Positions 11,691-21,766 of a stretch of 64,000 nucleotides of DNA are shown in pieces. The notes beneath the pieces were generated by a model. It made no database searches and was not told the origin of the DNA. It saw nothing but the letters and a program-made list of their open reading frames with translations. Position 1 is the stretch's first letter, and each line of letters begins with the position of its first letter. The DNA comes from Anthonomus grandis grandis (lineage: Eukaryota > Arthropoda > Insecta > Coleoptera > Curculionidae): assembly GCF_022605725.1 (NCBI RefSeq), contig NC_065557.1, positions 28,089,256-28,153,255 of the forward strand, written 5' to 3'. The position numbers and the translations under genes were made by a program.

Positions 11691-12838
11691 TTGCGATAAT
11701 TGTCAGGGCTAAGACATCAACAAGATTGGAAAAAAAGCTACATATACAGTACTATTTGTAATAGAAGACCTAAAGACTCTGGATTTGTTAATGAAAGACA
11801 CACAAATAACTGCCTCATAGACTCTGGAGAAATTAGCTTTAATTAAGCCACTTTTTTAAAAAATGGTGCATCTTGCCTTATGCGTTCTTGCATCCGACTA
11901 TACAATGCAACTTTTTTAAAAAATCGTTCAGCAAAAGTGCCTGTACACGCTGAATTTGATAGAGGTATAAAAATTCCTTTTAGGATATTTCAAACTGTAA
12001 AATGGCTAACGTTTACGGTCTGAGCAAACCTTTTAATGATTTTGGTACAGATTTCCTCGATTTCATTAAGCACCCTTTCTTCCAATTAAGAAGTAACTGT
12101 TTGGAGATGTTCGTTTTTAGTGGTAAGTTTTTTAAAGCTGTTAATTTCTCTTAGACGATAATGTAAACGAGAAAACATAGTAAAAGAATACCAAATTGGG
12201 ATAGCGTTCAGAATAAATACGCATAGTTTCTCGTGCGTTGCCGTTAGCTAGTTCATAAACAAAGTGCAAATTGCACATTTCATTATCCATTTCTATGATT
12301 GTAACATATATCAAAAGAGTCGCTTTAAATGATTTCACTAATGCCAATGTCAATTGATAAAAACAATGCATATAAAATGTACAAATTTGTGACAAACAAA
12401 ATCTTTTTTTTTGGCAAGAGAAGCGTGATGAAACTTGCAACAGCCCTGCATCAGGAGAAAAATTACGAAGAGGTCAAATATACTCTAAAAGAAATGTAGA
12501 ACTCAAAAATATTTTTTATTACAAGAAAAAGTGGCATATCCTTTTCTTTTAAAAAATATTCAGTTAAAAACCCATGAACGCCAATGGCGGATATAAACAT
12601 TTAAATTGTGAATCAGTAAAAATGCTATAGATGCATTGAAACTGCATAATAATTTTCAGAAAAATATTTATAGGTGTATCAAATTAAAAGAAAAAAGTTT
12701 TTTTTTCTTTCAACTTCCACCCTCCAGTGTAAAATCTAATATGTTTATGACATATGTTCATAGGAACTTTTTGCTTAATTTCGTCTAAGAAACACGTCCC
12801 TAAATTTTATCGCAATATTAAAGGACATCCTCTATAAT
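11690..12838 (-). pseudogene. Tc1/mariner-like element, N-terminal half of the transposase
   Basis: The minus strand encodes EMDNEMCNLHFVYELANGNA, then RETMRIYSERYPN (first helix-turn-helix), VLNEIEEICTKIIKRFAQTV, a stop after SHFTV, NILKGIFIPLSNSACTGTF, and KVALYSRMQERIRQDAPFF, with stops and shifts. This is the HTH and linker of a mariner-type transposase. The catalytic half is missing. The upstream leader (12440-12838) has the appearance of these elements and ends in a TATAGAGGATGTCCTTT-like terminus, read on the minus strand at about 12838. Confidence 0.75.
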
Positions 12839-12839
12839 G

Positions 12840-14095
12840 TCTAATATCTAAGTTTTAGTGTTTATGACATATTTCCGTTTTTATGTCATAAATCAAACAA
12901 CAATTAATACTAACATAGCATAATAAAAACGCAACATATCCTTTCATCGTCCAACCGAAGAAAATCAAGTGGACAAAAATGGTGACATAATAACAGATGA
13001 AAATAATTTGTGTTTCCAGCTGGATGAAGCTCTCTCGCACTACGCGTTGACAATCCGAGACTGAGAGGCGGGTCGACGAGGATTGCCAGGTCAATGCAAT
13101 TTAATCGCCCGCAGGGCCTTTAGACTTAGCTTTTGTAATTTTTTTATTTTGATGGTACCTACTTAAAAGGTAAAATTTATAAAACTTACTTAAAATATCG
13201 ATAATTTTAAAAATATAATTTATCTGTATGAAGGTATATAAGCTATTAGCAGAAATATAGGTATTAACGGAAAAATTTTACCAATTTTTGTAAAAAAATT
13301 TCGAAGAGCCTATAATATTGTCTACATGTGGTTGGTGCACATTTTAAACATATAATAAACTAAATTCTTTGAACTGAATTAACTGTTTATTTCTATACCA
13401 CACATTTTTACACCCCAATTGCTTGAGTCTATTAGCTTAAAACTTTTTATTTTCCTAATTGGGCAGCAGATTTATTGCCCTTTAAAAACTTTTATCACTT
13501 TATAGGGTCACAGTTTAATAAAACAAAATTTAAAGCCAATAAAATATCATAATAGAAGGGAGATGCAGTCAGTTTAGTATCAAAATAAGGTAGTTAATAG
13601 GATAGATTTAAAAAATGTACGTTATATTTTAGAATTATAATTTAAATTGGTATAACTTTTTTTGCCACAATTCAATTAGAAATCTTATGGTTTATTGGCA
13701 AAAAGATGCAGGCAAATTATTTATCAGCCATTTTATAATTCTTAAGTACACAATAAAAAAAGAAGAAAATTGCTATTTATAAACTCTCTCAAATGTCGAT
13801 ACACTTTGCCTGTAATTCGTTAATTACATATTTTTTAAAATTAACTCGAGACATAGCAAGTAAAACTGCAGGAAAATCATTTAGACGTTTTGCACTAAGA
13901 TATGAAAAGGATTGTTCGAACAGGGAAATAAAATGGACTGCAATTGTTAGCTTACCCTTAAGCCTTATATTTAAATTATGGATAACAGTTCGAAATCGAA
14001 TTTTATTATATTGTAGTATATATTATAAGTAATGCGGAGATTTAAGCAATAAAATATTGTGATATAAACACGTAAATATCTTCTCTCACTCATAG
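12840..14095. other. Noncoding stretch
   Basis: Short open frames at 12855-13094 (minus) and 13793-14032 (plus) lack any recognisable motif. A GC-richer block at about 13015-13125 (TCTCTCGCACTACGCG to GCCCGCAGGGCC) differs in composition from its surroundings. I cannot assign it. Confidence 0.35.
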
Positions 14096-14099
14096 ACAA

Positions 14100-14990
14100 C
14101 CACTTTGATTAGTTGAAAACCTGACTAATATGTTCATATTTGCGAATACATGAATTTTCTAATTTCTGTATTCGACTCGATACAGGTGCACCTATATAAG
14201 GTCCGTAAGCAATATCACAGTAGTTTAAGTGTGATAATATTAAGGAGTCGCATAACAGAATTTTAAGTTTTCTATTGAAAATATGCCTTTGTTGATAAAG
14301 TAATTTTAAATTGAAATATGCTTTTTGTAGGGACTGACACTAAAGTGAAGTTCATGATCCATATAAAGACCTACATTCTTCGCGCCTGTTTTAATTTCCA
14401 AGGTGTTACTTCCTAATTTAATTGATTTATTAAAATTATTTAAAATATTTAGTAAATCGGTAGATTTACCAATAAGCATAGCCAAAGATTTTTTAGAATT
14501 AACTATGAGGTTAAGATTTTTTGCTTCGTTAGAGAATTAATTAGTCAAAATTAAGTGCTGGCACGGCCTGATTACTTTCGCTTGGAAAGAGAGACAAATA
14601 TATTTGAGTATCGTTGGCGTATAAATGAGCTTAGATACATATAAGTTAAATAAGAGTGGTTCAAACATGCATCCCTCCGGAACACCGCTCGTAACATATT
14701 GAAAACTAGATAAATTTGAATTATAAGAAATCACCTAACCGATATAACGTAAAATACCTAATAAAACTTTGACTTCTAATGACTTAGGGTATCAAACGCC
14801 TTGCTAAAATTCAAAAGAACTAGTAAAGTTCCTTATTCCACTAATCTAAAATATCATCTGTGATATTCAAGAGAGCCGTACCGCAACTATGTTCTTTTTT
14901 AAACCCAGACTAAGTCAACCTCATCATCACCTCTATCATTTGCTGTTAAATATTTCTCAAATCAAGCCGAATTAAATACAAAATACTAAG
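14100..14990 (-). pseudogene. LINE (CR1/Jockey-type) RT relic
   Basis: Minus-strand blocks occur in RT order from high to low coordinates: SGFKKEHSCGTALLNITDDI, LVLLNFSKAFDTLSH, GVPEGCMFEPLLFNLYVSKL (14537-14734), NLNLIVNSKKSLAMLIGKST, and AKNVGLYMDHELHFSVS. These are the fingers, block A, GVPQGS block and the post-palm region. The YADD box lies in a broken stretch and was not identified. Many stops and frameshifts make this an old relic. Confidence 0.75.
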
Positions 14991-15423
14991 GAGAATATCT
15001 TAGATGAAAAACCCTTTAGTAGTTATTTTTTTGAGTTCAATTAATGATTAAACAATATATATAATAACAATAATAATAATAATAATAATAACGTTTATTA
15101 TTTACCATGGAAATTACATAGAATATAAACTTACAGGTGTATTCAATAATTAAGGTAAATAAAAGCCAATGTATCAGACTCCCGCATTTAAAATGCAGGT
15201 TCTGTTCTACCTACATAGCTACAACATAAAAAACTTTTTAAACTAAACTACTTTTTAAATAAAACTAACGAATTAAACTAACAACTAATAAATTAAACTA
15301 ACTACTAGATATAATGTACATACATTACATCTAGGTAGTTGATGATTTGGTACAGATTACAACAATAAAACAATTAAATACGGAAGAACATATCTAATAC
15401 TAGCCATTCAATTACAATTTAAT

Positions 15424-18060
15424 TTAAATCTTATCCAATAAGATTTGCCTTACTTTTGTTTTAAATCTATAAATGGAATTCGAAATATCAGTTATATCGG
15501 GTGATAATGCATTAATGATATGAGAAATATTATAAGAGAATGATTTTTTGTAAAATTGATTTTTGTGTTTAGGAATAGTTAAAGATTTACTTCTTAAATT
15601 TAAGTGGTGAATGTCTGTCCGAAATGTAATTTTGTTGTATAGGTAGGGAGGACTGCGGTATTTAATAATTTTATAAAATAGCACACTGGAATGTAGCTTA
15701 CGTCTATTAAACATGTTAAGCCACTTAAGATCATTAAGCTTATGTGATACATGACCTCGCCTATTAATACCATAAATAAAACGAATACAAGAGTTTTGCA
15801 TTTTTTGAACTCTATAGAGGTCTTGACCATCTAGACAAGGTCCATAAACCACATTACAATGATTAAAATTTGACAACACAAGAGAGTCGCATAGCTCACG
15901 TTTAATATTCAGATCTAAGTAATGTCGATGAGGGTACATGGTTTTTAGAGCACAATACGACTTTTTAAGATTATTTGATATGTGTCCACTAAACTTTAGC
16001 TGTGAATCGAGTGTTAAACCCAAGCTCTTGGTGCTCTCAACTACTTAAAGTTTTTGATATCCAACAAACAAAGAAAATTCTTCATAAATAGTCCTTATTT
16101 GAACGTTACTTCCAAAGAGAATAACGACACATTTTTTAGGGTTTAATTTTACCATATGCTTACTAGAGACTTTAACAAGTGCATCAAGATCAGCATTTAT
16201 ATGGTTCAAAGCAGTTAAATAATCAGAAGGTGCAAAGGAGTGATACAACTGCGTATCATCTGCATAGTGGTATTACAGTATTCAAGATATTGAGGAAAGC
16301 ATGTTGTATAAATACTAAATAGTAGTGGCCCCAATATACTAATTTGAGGCACCCCATTAAGAACTGAAAGACGACTTAAAAAGGTTGCATCAATTTTTAC
16401 CATTTGAGACCTATTACTTAGAAATGACTTTATTAAAGCTATAGCATGATTTGAGAATCCTATGTAGTGCAGTAAGGCTACCAATGTTTGATGATTTAAA
16501 AAATCGAAGGCTTTAGTAAAATCTAGCAGTGACTTTGTTATTATCTCGGGCACGAAAAATGTCATCGGTAATATCTGCCATTGCTGTTGCGCAACTATAT
16601 CCACTGCGAAATCCAGATTGCTTAATGGGTAATATTGAAAATCTATTAATATGGTTCCTTATTTGTACATCCAATACGCGTTCTAATATTTGAGACATAG
16701 TTGGTAGCACACTAATGGATCGAAAATGTGTATAGTCAGTAGGATTACTTATTTTTGAAAGAGGTAAGACAATGGCTTCCTTCCAACAATTGGGAAAATA
16801 GTTAGTTTCTAAGCATTTATTTATTATGTGTGTAATATATTCGCAAATATGAGGACAGCAAAGCTCAAGAAGAGTTATGTTAAGACCGTCTGATCCAAAG
16901 GCTTTACTTTTTATTTTTTTAATTATGTTAAATACCTCATAATTTTCCACTGCTCTGAACTGCAAAGAGAAATCTATGTCACTTTTTTTATTGGTTGAAT
17001 AAAAATTTAAAAGTTCCTGATCTAAAGGCTGGTTTGAGATAGAAGAGTTTAAAAAAAAATTGTTAAATTGATCAACATCATTAAACTGCACCGGAATATC
17101 TTTTTTCTTAGACGGAGTTAGTTTATTAAGTTCCTCCCATTTTTCTCGAGTACTGCAATTTTTAAATTTATGCCTATAATAGGCTTTGCGTTCCATTCTT
17201 ATTGAAGCTGTTGTTAAGTTTTTTAATGATTTATAATATTCCCATTTTTCTGGACGTTTAGTGCGTTTAAACTGCTGAAGAGCTACATCTCTTAATTTCT
17301 GCATTTTCTTAATATTCTCTGTAATCCAGGGTAGGAAGGGTTTTTTAGGCAATGTAATTGTTTTAAGAGGAGTGTGAATGAAACAATGCTATAACTAGCC
17401 TATCAAATAGGCTAGTTATAGCATTGTTAATAAATACGACTTTTTGATTAACATCAACGATATTGTAAACATTATTAAACGGTATCGATTGAAGGTCATT
17501 TTTAAATAGGCTATAGTTTATATTTTTTAGATTTCTAGAAATGATAGTTTTTGGTTTATAATTTAATTTGGCCATTTGTATCTCACAATAGACTACGAAG
17601 TGGTCGGAAAAATCAGAACAGATAACACCAGTGCATTTAATTTGGTCATAATTAGTGACTATTAAATCAATTACGGAACTAGAAGATTTCGTGACTCTGG
17701 TTGGCTCCATTATAACTTGTTTCAAATTAAAGGGCTCAAACATCGAAACTAACTTTTTTGTGAAAAGATTATCGCATTGTAACATATCAATATTAAAGTC
17801 TCCTATACAAAATATGTTGTTATACAAAGAAAATAAGTTAGAAACAAGGTCCTCCATTCTGTTTAAAAAATGCTGAATATTCGATCTAGGTGGTCTATAA
17901 ATTATTCCAATAACAAAATGTTATTTCTTTATTGTAATTTTTGCCCAGATACATTTTAAAAACTCATGACTCTCAGAAAAGAGAATTTCAGTTTTAAATT
18001 GATTTCTAATATAAAGAGCCACACCGCCCCCGCGGCCATACGCCCTATCGCATCTTTTTA
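15424..18060 (-). pseudogene. LINE ORF2: endonuclease plus reverse transcriptase (frameshifted)
   Basis: The apurinic-like endonuclease is partial: YGRGGGVALYIRNQFKTEIL near 18030, then an in-frame stop near 17920, then NIFCIGDFNIDML, SSSVIDLIVTN and CSDFSDHFVVYCEI (17857-17363). The RT (17352-15424) shows SKAFGSDGLNITLLELCCPH, KEAIVLPLSKISNPTDYTHF, RSISVLPTMSQILE, KQSGFRSGYSCATAMADITDD, SLLDFTKAFDFLNHQTL, GVPQISILGPLLF, YADDTQLYHSF and the C-terminal FIYGINRRGHVSHKLNDLKWL. Frameshifts lie near 17363, 16530, 16260 and 16040. The catalytic YADD is intact in its local frame. The protein would nick target DNA and copy the element RNA in the nucleus. Confidence 0.88.
17383..17427. repeat. Perfect 20-bp inverted repeat inside LINE ORF2
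   Basis: Arms 17383-17402 and 17408-17427 are exact reverse complements separated by a 5-nt loop (TCAAA). They lie exactly where the ORF2 frame shifts between the endonuclease domain (ending FDRLV) and the linker (TLPKKPFLPWITENIKK). Confidence 0.95.
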
Positions 18061-18119
18061 AGGTATAATTATGTAGTTTTATATTATATTGTACCTACCC
18101 TAAACAATTATTTGAAGTG

Positions 18120-19520
18120 TACATTCTTGTAACTCCTGCTTACTATAAATATTGTGCGAAATATTAACGACACTATTTGTCTTTTTTTATAATTTCATGG
18201 AATGTTTTTTTTAAACCAATTTTAAATAAATGCATATTTGCATATTTTTAGGGCCATCAACATTGCACTCTTAAATATTCTTATCACATAATTTGTGTCT
18301 ACCTTTTAACTAAACATCTTTAAAACCATATAAAATAATTACTATTCGGAATCTATTTGGAGATGACAGAACCGTTCTTGAACTTATTGCCTCTAAGTTA
18401 GACGTTCCTTCAATTTTCGTGCATAAATCCTTGTTTTCCTCGCCATGTATTTTGAGTTTGATGGAAAATTTTGGATACTAAATTTACATAATAAATTATG
18501 TTAAAACCATATGCGTCCGCATGATAGCGCCTAATTACACATTATTGCGGCTTTAGACCACAGAGAATATATTATCGGTCACGGCAAATATACCTGCAAA
18601 TTAATGTATGTTATACAAGTTTATGAACACTGGAAAGTGGGATAATAAATTTATAATTATGTTTCTACGAATAAATATTTTTACAATTTAAAGTACCGTG
18701 AACTAAAATTTAATAATTACCTTATTTTAAAAATTAAACATCGTAAATTAAAAAAAAATCTTTATAAATGTTTAAAAATAAAATTAATAAATTTTAAAAA
18801 TTGGCCCGAGAATAAATAGGTGCTGCCTGATGTTGGACCACTTGCCAAACTATTAATATTATCAATGCCAGATATTTTTTAGATATCTGACAAAATTTCT
18901 GTCTTTTACTTGTCACAAGAATAACCGAGTTTAGGCCAATAATCAAACCTTTTTTTGGTTTTTACTAATTTCTGATTTGTATTTACCAAAACGTTTAGGT
19001 GCGGTTGGTTTTTAAAAAGTGACGTCATCAATCTACCGTCAAAGTTGTCACCGACATTAGCGGTAAATACCCAACTGCCTAGTAGTTGGTAATTTTTGGT
19101 TAAATGGTTATTTGAGATGCCAAAAGATCCTTAAAAATATAATAAAAATAACGTCTGAATTTATATATCTTGTACTCCATTAGCCGAAGTTTCGATGAAG
19201 GCATTTTATTAGAAGGGATATATTTCTCCTTTAAAGCAAGAATAATTTCTTGCGTTTCGGAATATAGTGACTGCCGTAAATATAAGTTATTAATTATTAA
19301 AACCAACACGAAATTTTGATTTAAAAAAATTAACAGCCAGTAAGCGCATAAGTCTTATTCTTGAATTAGCAATATTAGCCTTACAAATAGAGTTAGTCAT
19401 TATGGATAATCAAATTAATGTAACAGAAAATACTTCCAAAACAATAAAACATAGATCCTAAATAATGTCCAAATAAACGAAACGAAAAATAACGTTGTGA
19501 CGTCAATGTTGTGGAAATTC
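18120..19520. other. Noncoding AT-rich stretch
   Basis: No coding region recognised. Two TGACGTCA-like octamers (GTGACGTCATC near 19019 and GTGACGTCAATG near 19497) occur 480 bp apart. This may be chance. Confidence 0.35.
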
Positions 19521-19524
19521 AAAT

Positions 19525-20143
19525 ACTATCTATGTACAAAGAACTCAACTAAACAATCAAATCACCTTATATATTTCAGAAATCTAACAACTAATCATTT
19601 AAGAGTCTAAAACTATTTACGGTTATTAAAAACTAGGTGGCCACCAAATTCGAACCTATCATTAACACGAGACAGATTTGGGCTTTTAAAAGCCTTACTA
19701 ATTTCCATTGTCTCCAGCAAGTCTAGTCTTACTTTTATTGCACTGATGAAGTATTTTTATATTTTGGATGTCAGGGGAAAATTTCTACTAGGATTAGTGA
19801 TCACAAGGCTCAATATCATAAACTTAAAAATAACGATATCACAGTCACCAGATCGGCTTTTGCTAATTACCTCCTCGACTCCAAACATAATTTTCCTGAT
19901 AGCCAAAATATAAAAATACTTCATCAGTGCAATAAAAGTAAAAAACTAGACTTGCTGGAGACAATGGACATTAGTAAGACTTTTAAAAGCCCAGATCTGT
20001 CTTGTGTTAATGAAAGGTTCGAATTTGATGGCAACCTAGTTTTTAATAACTTTAAATACTTCTAGACTCTCAAATGATTGCTAGATTTCTGAAATGTATA
20101 AGGTGATTTGATTGTTTAGTTGAGTTCTTTGTACATAGATAGT
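19525..20143. repeat. Large inverted repeat of a Penelope-like element 3' region
   Basis: The left arm 19525-19767 is the reverse complement of the right arm 19903-20143 (about 240 bp each, highly similar), with a 135-bp spacer. The right arm continues the coding frame that starts in the spacer. The left arm is an inverted copy of the end of the same ORF plus its 3' flank. Penelope-like elements (PLEs) are known for inserting with inverted partial copies of themselves. Confidence 0.85.
19766..20065 (+). pseudogene. Penelope-like element GIY-YIG endonuclease, C-terminal part
   Basis: An open frame of 99 codons plus stop without an initiator, cut off at its 5' end by the inverted-repeat junction. 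It reads GCQGKISTRISDHKAQYHKL, then SAFANYLLDSKHNFPDSQNI, KILHQCNKSKKLDLLETMDI and SLSCVNERFEFDGNLVF-like terminal residues. This order (an Arg/His helix after the GIY-YIG core, the SxFAxHLxxxxHxF block, then the KLxLLE helix) is characteristic of the C-terminal GIY-YIG endonuclease of Penelope-like retroelements. The GIY and YIG strands and the RT domain are missing. A hammerhead-like motif lies 160 nt downstream. Confidence 0.8.
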
Positions 20144-20223
20144 GCCACTTTATTGTAAGCTTTGTTTATTTATATGTTAGGTGTTTTGTGTATTTTATGG
20201 TTTAAGTTTTTGTTGAATTTTCC

Positions 20224-20258
20224 TTTTGATGATGCTCTAGTCTAGCGAAACATGTAAC
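20224..20258 (+). ncRNA. Hammerhead-ribozyme-like core (PLE type)
   Basis: Core elements run in order: TTGATGA (20226-20232; the usual CUGAUGA with C to U at the first position), stem II GCT/AGC (20234-20236 with 20244-20246), GAAA (20247-20250), then a self-complementary ACATGT (20250-20255) and the cleavage triplet GTA. It lies in the expected place, just 3' of the PLE endonuclease frame. The C-to-U change and a poor stem I suggest that it is inactive. Confidence 0.6.
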
Positions 20259-20576
20259 CTTTGTCCTTTTATTAAATGTTTTTGTGATGCTGTAGATTTT
20301 GTGTTTTTACCTTTTATAAAACTAAAATATTAAATCAGTACTTCTACACATAGCAAAATGGCAATCCTTTAAAATCTTATTTTTTGCATTTTCATTTATT
20401 TTTATTTTCTTAACTACACCTGTTCAGGTGTAATTTTTTTTGTAGGTATGTTGGTGTTTGTAGGGTTTGTATTTTTTGTCAATATCAATGTCACATTATT
20501 ATCATAAAAGTTACTGTTCCACAGAAAAACTTATTTGGTTTACCAAAGCGAATAATACTCAAAGAAGAGAATATTT

Positions 20577-21500
20577 TTGCTGTTTTGTTTAGTGCAATTT
20601 TATTTGCACCTTGATTTAATCGAGAATGATCTTAATTTACGTCCCTTTACTGAAAAAATTAAAACTATTTTCATTAACCGTGGAAATCTTAATGTACGTG
20701 AGACGAAAATAATTTTTATTGTTCACTTTTCTGATCGTCCAGTCTGTCGAAAGTATATTCGCGAGATAATTTAAAAATTTATGGAGACGGGCAATGTTGT
20801 CAGTAGGAATAACCCAGGGCATTCCAGCTGTTCAGAAACACAACAGGTAAATATTATAGCAACTATGGTAAGAAATTCACAACAGTCTACTTCAGCAGTT
20901 GGTGACACGTGTGATGTATCTTCTGCTATTGTGAAAAGGGTACTTAAAAAACATACATTTCATCCGTATAAGATTTAAATCGTTCATCAATTGAAGACGA
21001 TACTGATTGACGTCTGAAATTCTACGAACTAATGACCCAGAAAATAGGAAAACAGCCTGCTTATGTGAAGAACATTTGTTTCAGTGATGAATGTACTTTT
21101 TTTTGAATGGTAATGTTCATAGACATGACATGGTAATATTCAATGTCCGTTATTGGAGCGACGTAAATCCGCACATATTTCGAGAAATACACACACAATA
21201 TCTAGAAAAAATAAATGTGTGGGCTGATATATTAGGGAATCACATTGTTGGGCCTCCCTTTTTAGACCAAAATTTTATAGAGGACCTTTACTTAAACATG
21301 TTGGAAAATGTAATAGTAAACTGATCCTTGAGATTATTGAAGACAATCCCCTGAATTTAAGTTGGATACAGTTTTTCAACAAAATGGGGCACCGCCAGTC
21401 TTCGATCAAAGATTCTATGTCAAAGAATAATTGATGCATGTCGCAATATTGATGTTGCCACTTTCCCCAATATTCGCGAAGTTTAATATTCAATAGATTA
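20577..21500 (+). pseudogene. Tc1/mariner transposase relic
   Basis: Plus-strand blocks spread over three frames: LNVRETKIIFIVHFSDRPVC, KYIREII, KFMETGNVVSRNNPGHSSC (20781 on), VNIIATMVRNSQQSTSAVGD, SSAIVKRVLKKHTFHPYKI, NICFSDECTFF (first Asp) near 21075, RYWSDVNPHIFREIHTQYLE, KINVWADILGNHIVGPPFLD, and FQQNGAPP (second Asp changed to Asn) near 21375. Several frameshifts and a substituted catalytic residue mark it as dead. It is clearly a different lineage from the copies at 4.1 and 48 kb. Confidence 0.8.
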
Positions 21501-21766
21501 TTTTACTGTCTTAAAGTTAATGGTCCACATCTTTAACATCTTTTGTAGGGAAATAGTTACGTTTCGGTGATTCCTAAAGTTTAAATATTTAAAATGGAAA
21601 TAAATGAGCAAAAGGGAACAAAATGAGCTAGAGACCAAAAAGTAGTATTTAGGTTGCTATTTTATTGCAGTAGACAATTTCATAATTTTTGATAGTACAC
21701 AATAAAAAAATTCTTCACAAATTTCCAAGGGATGCTATAAAAATGCGGTGCTCTTGTTCTTTTTTA

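Larger units (their letters stand above)
15060..18110 (-). mobile_element. 5'-truncated LINE (CR1/Jockey-type), about 3 kb
   Basis: This is one minus-strand copy containing most of ORF2, the 3' UTR and a 3' end made of ATT repeats (plus strand 15068-15091, AATAATAAT). It has no ORF1 and starts inside the endonuclease domain near 18060-18110, typical of 5' truncation during target-primed reverse transcription. The 3' UTR at 15300-15340 carries a near-palindromic stem of about 18 bp, a candidate structure for RT recognition. Two other LINE fragments here (27.4-29.4 kb and 57.65-59.77 kb, both plus) end in the same kind of ATT tail. Confidence 0.85.

Noticed and set aside
12855..13094. 79-codon minus-strand frame
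   Set aside because: No motif. It has a hydrophobic AT-driven composition and no supporting context.
21530..21600. ACCGAAACGTAAC on the minus strand as another hammerhead core
   Set aside because: There is no CUGANGA and no stem II upstream. It lies in the tail of the mariner relic.
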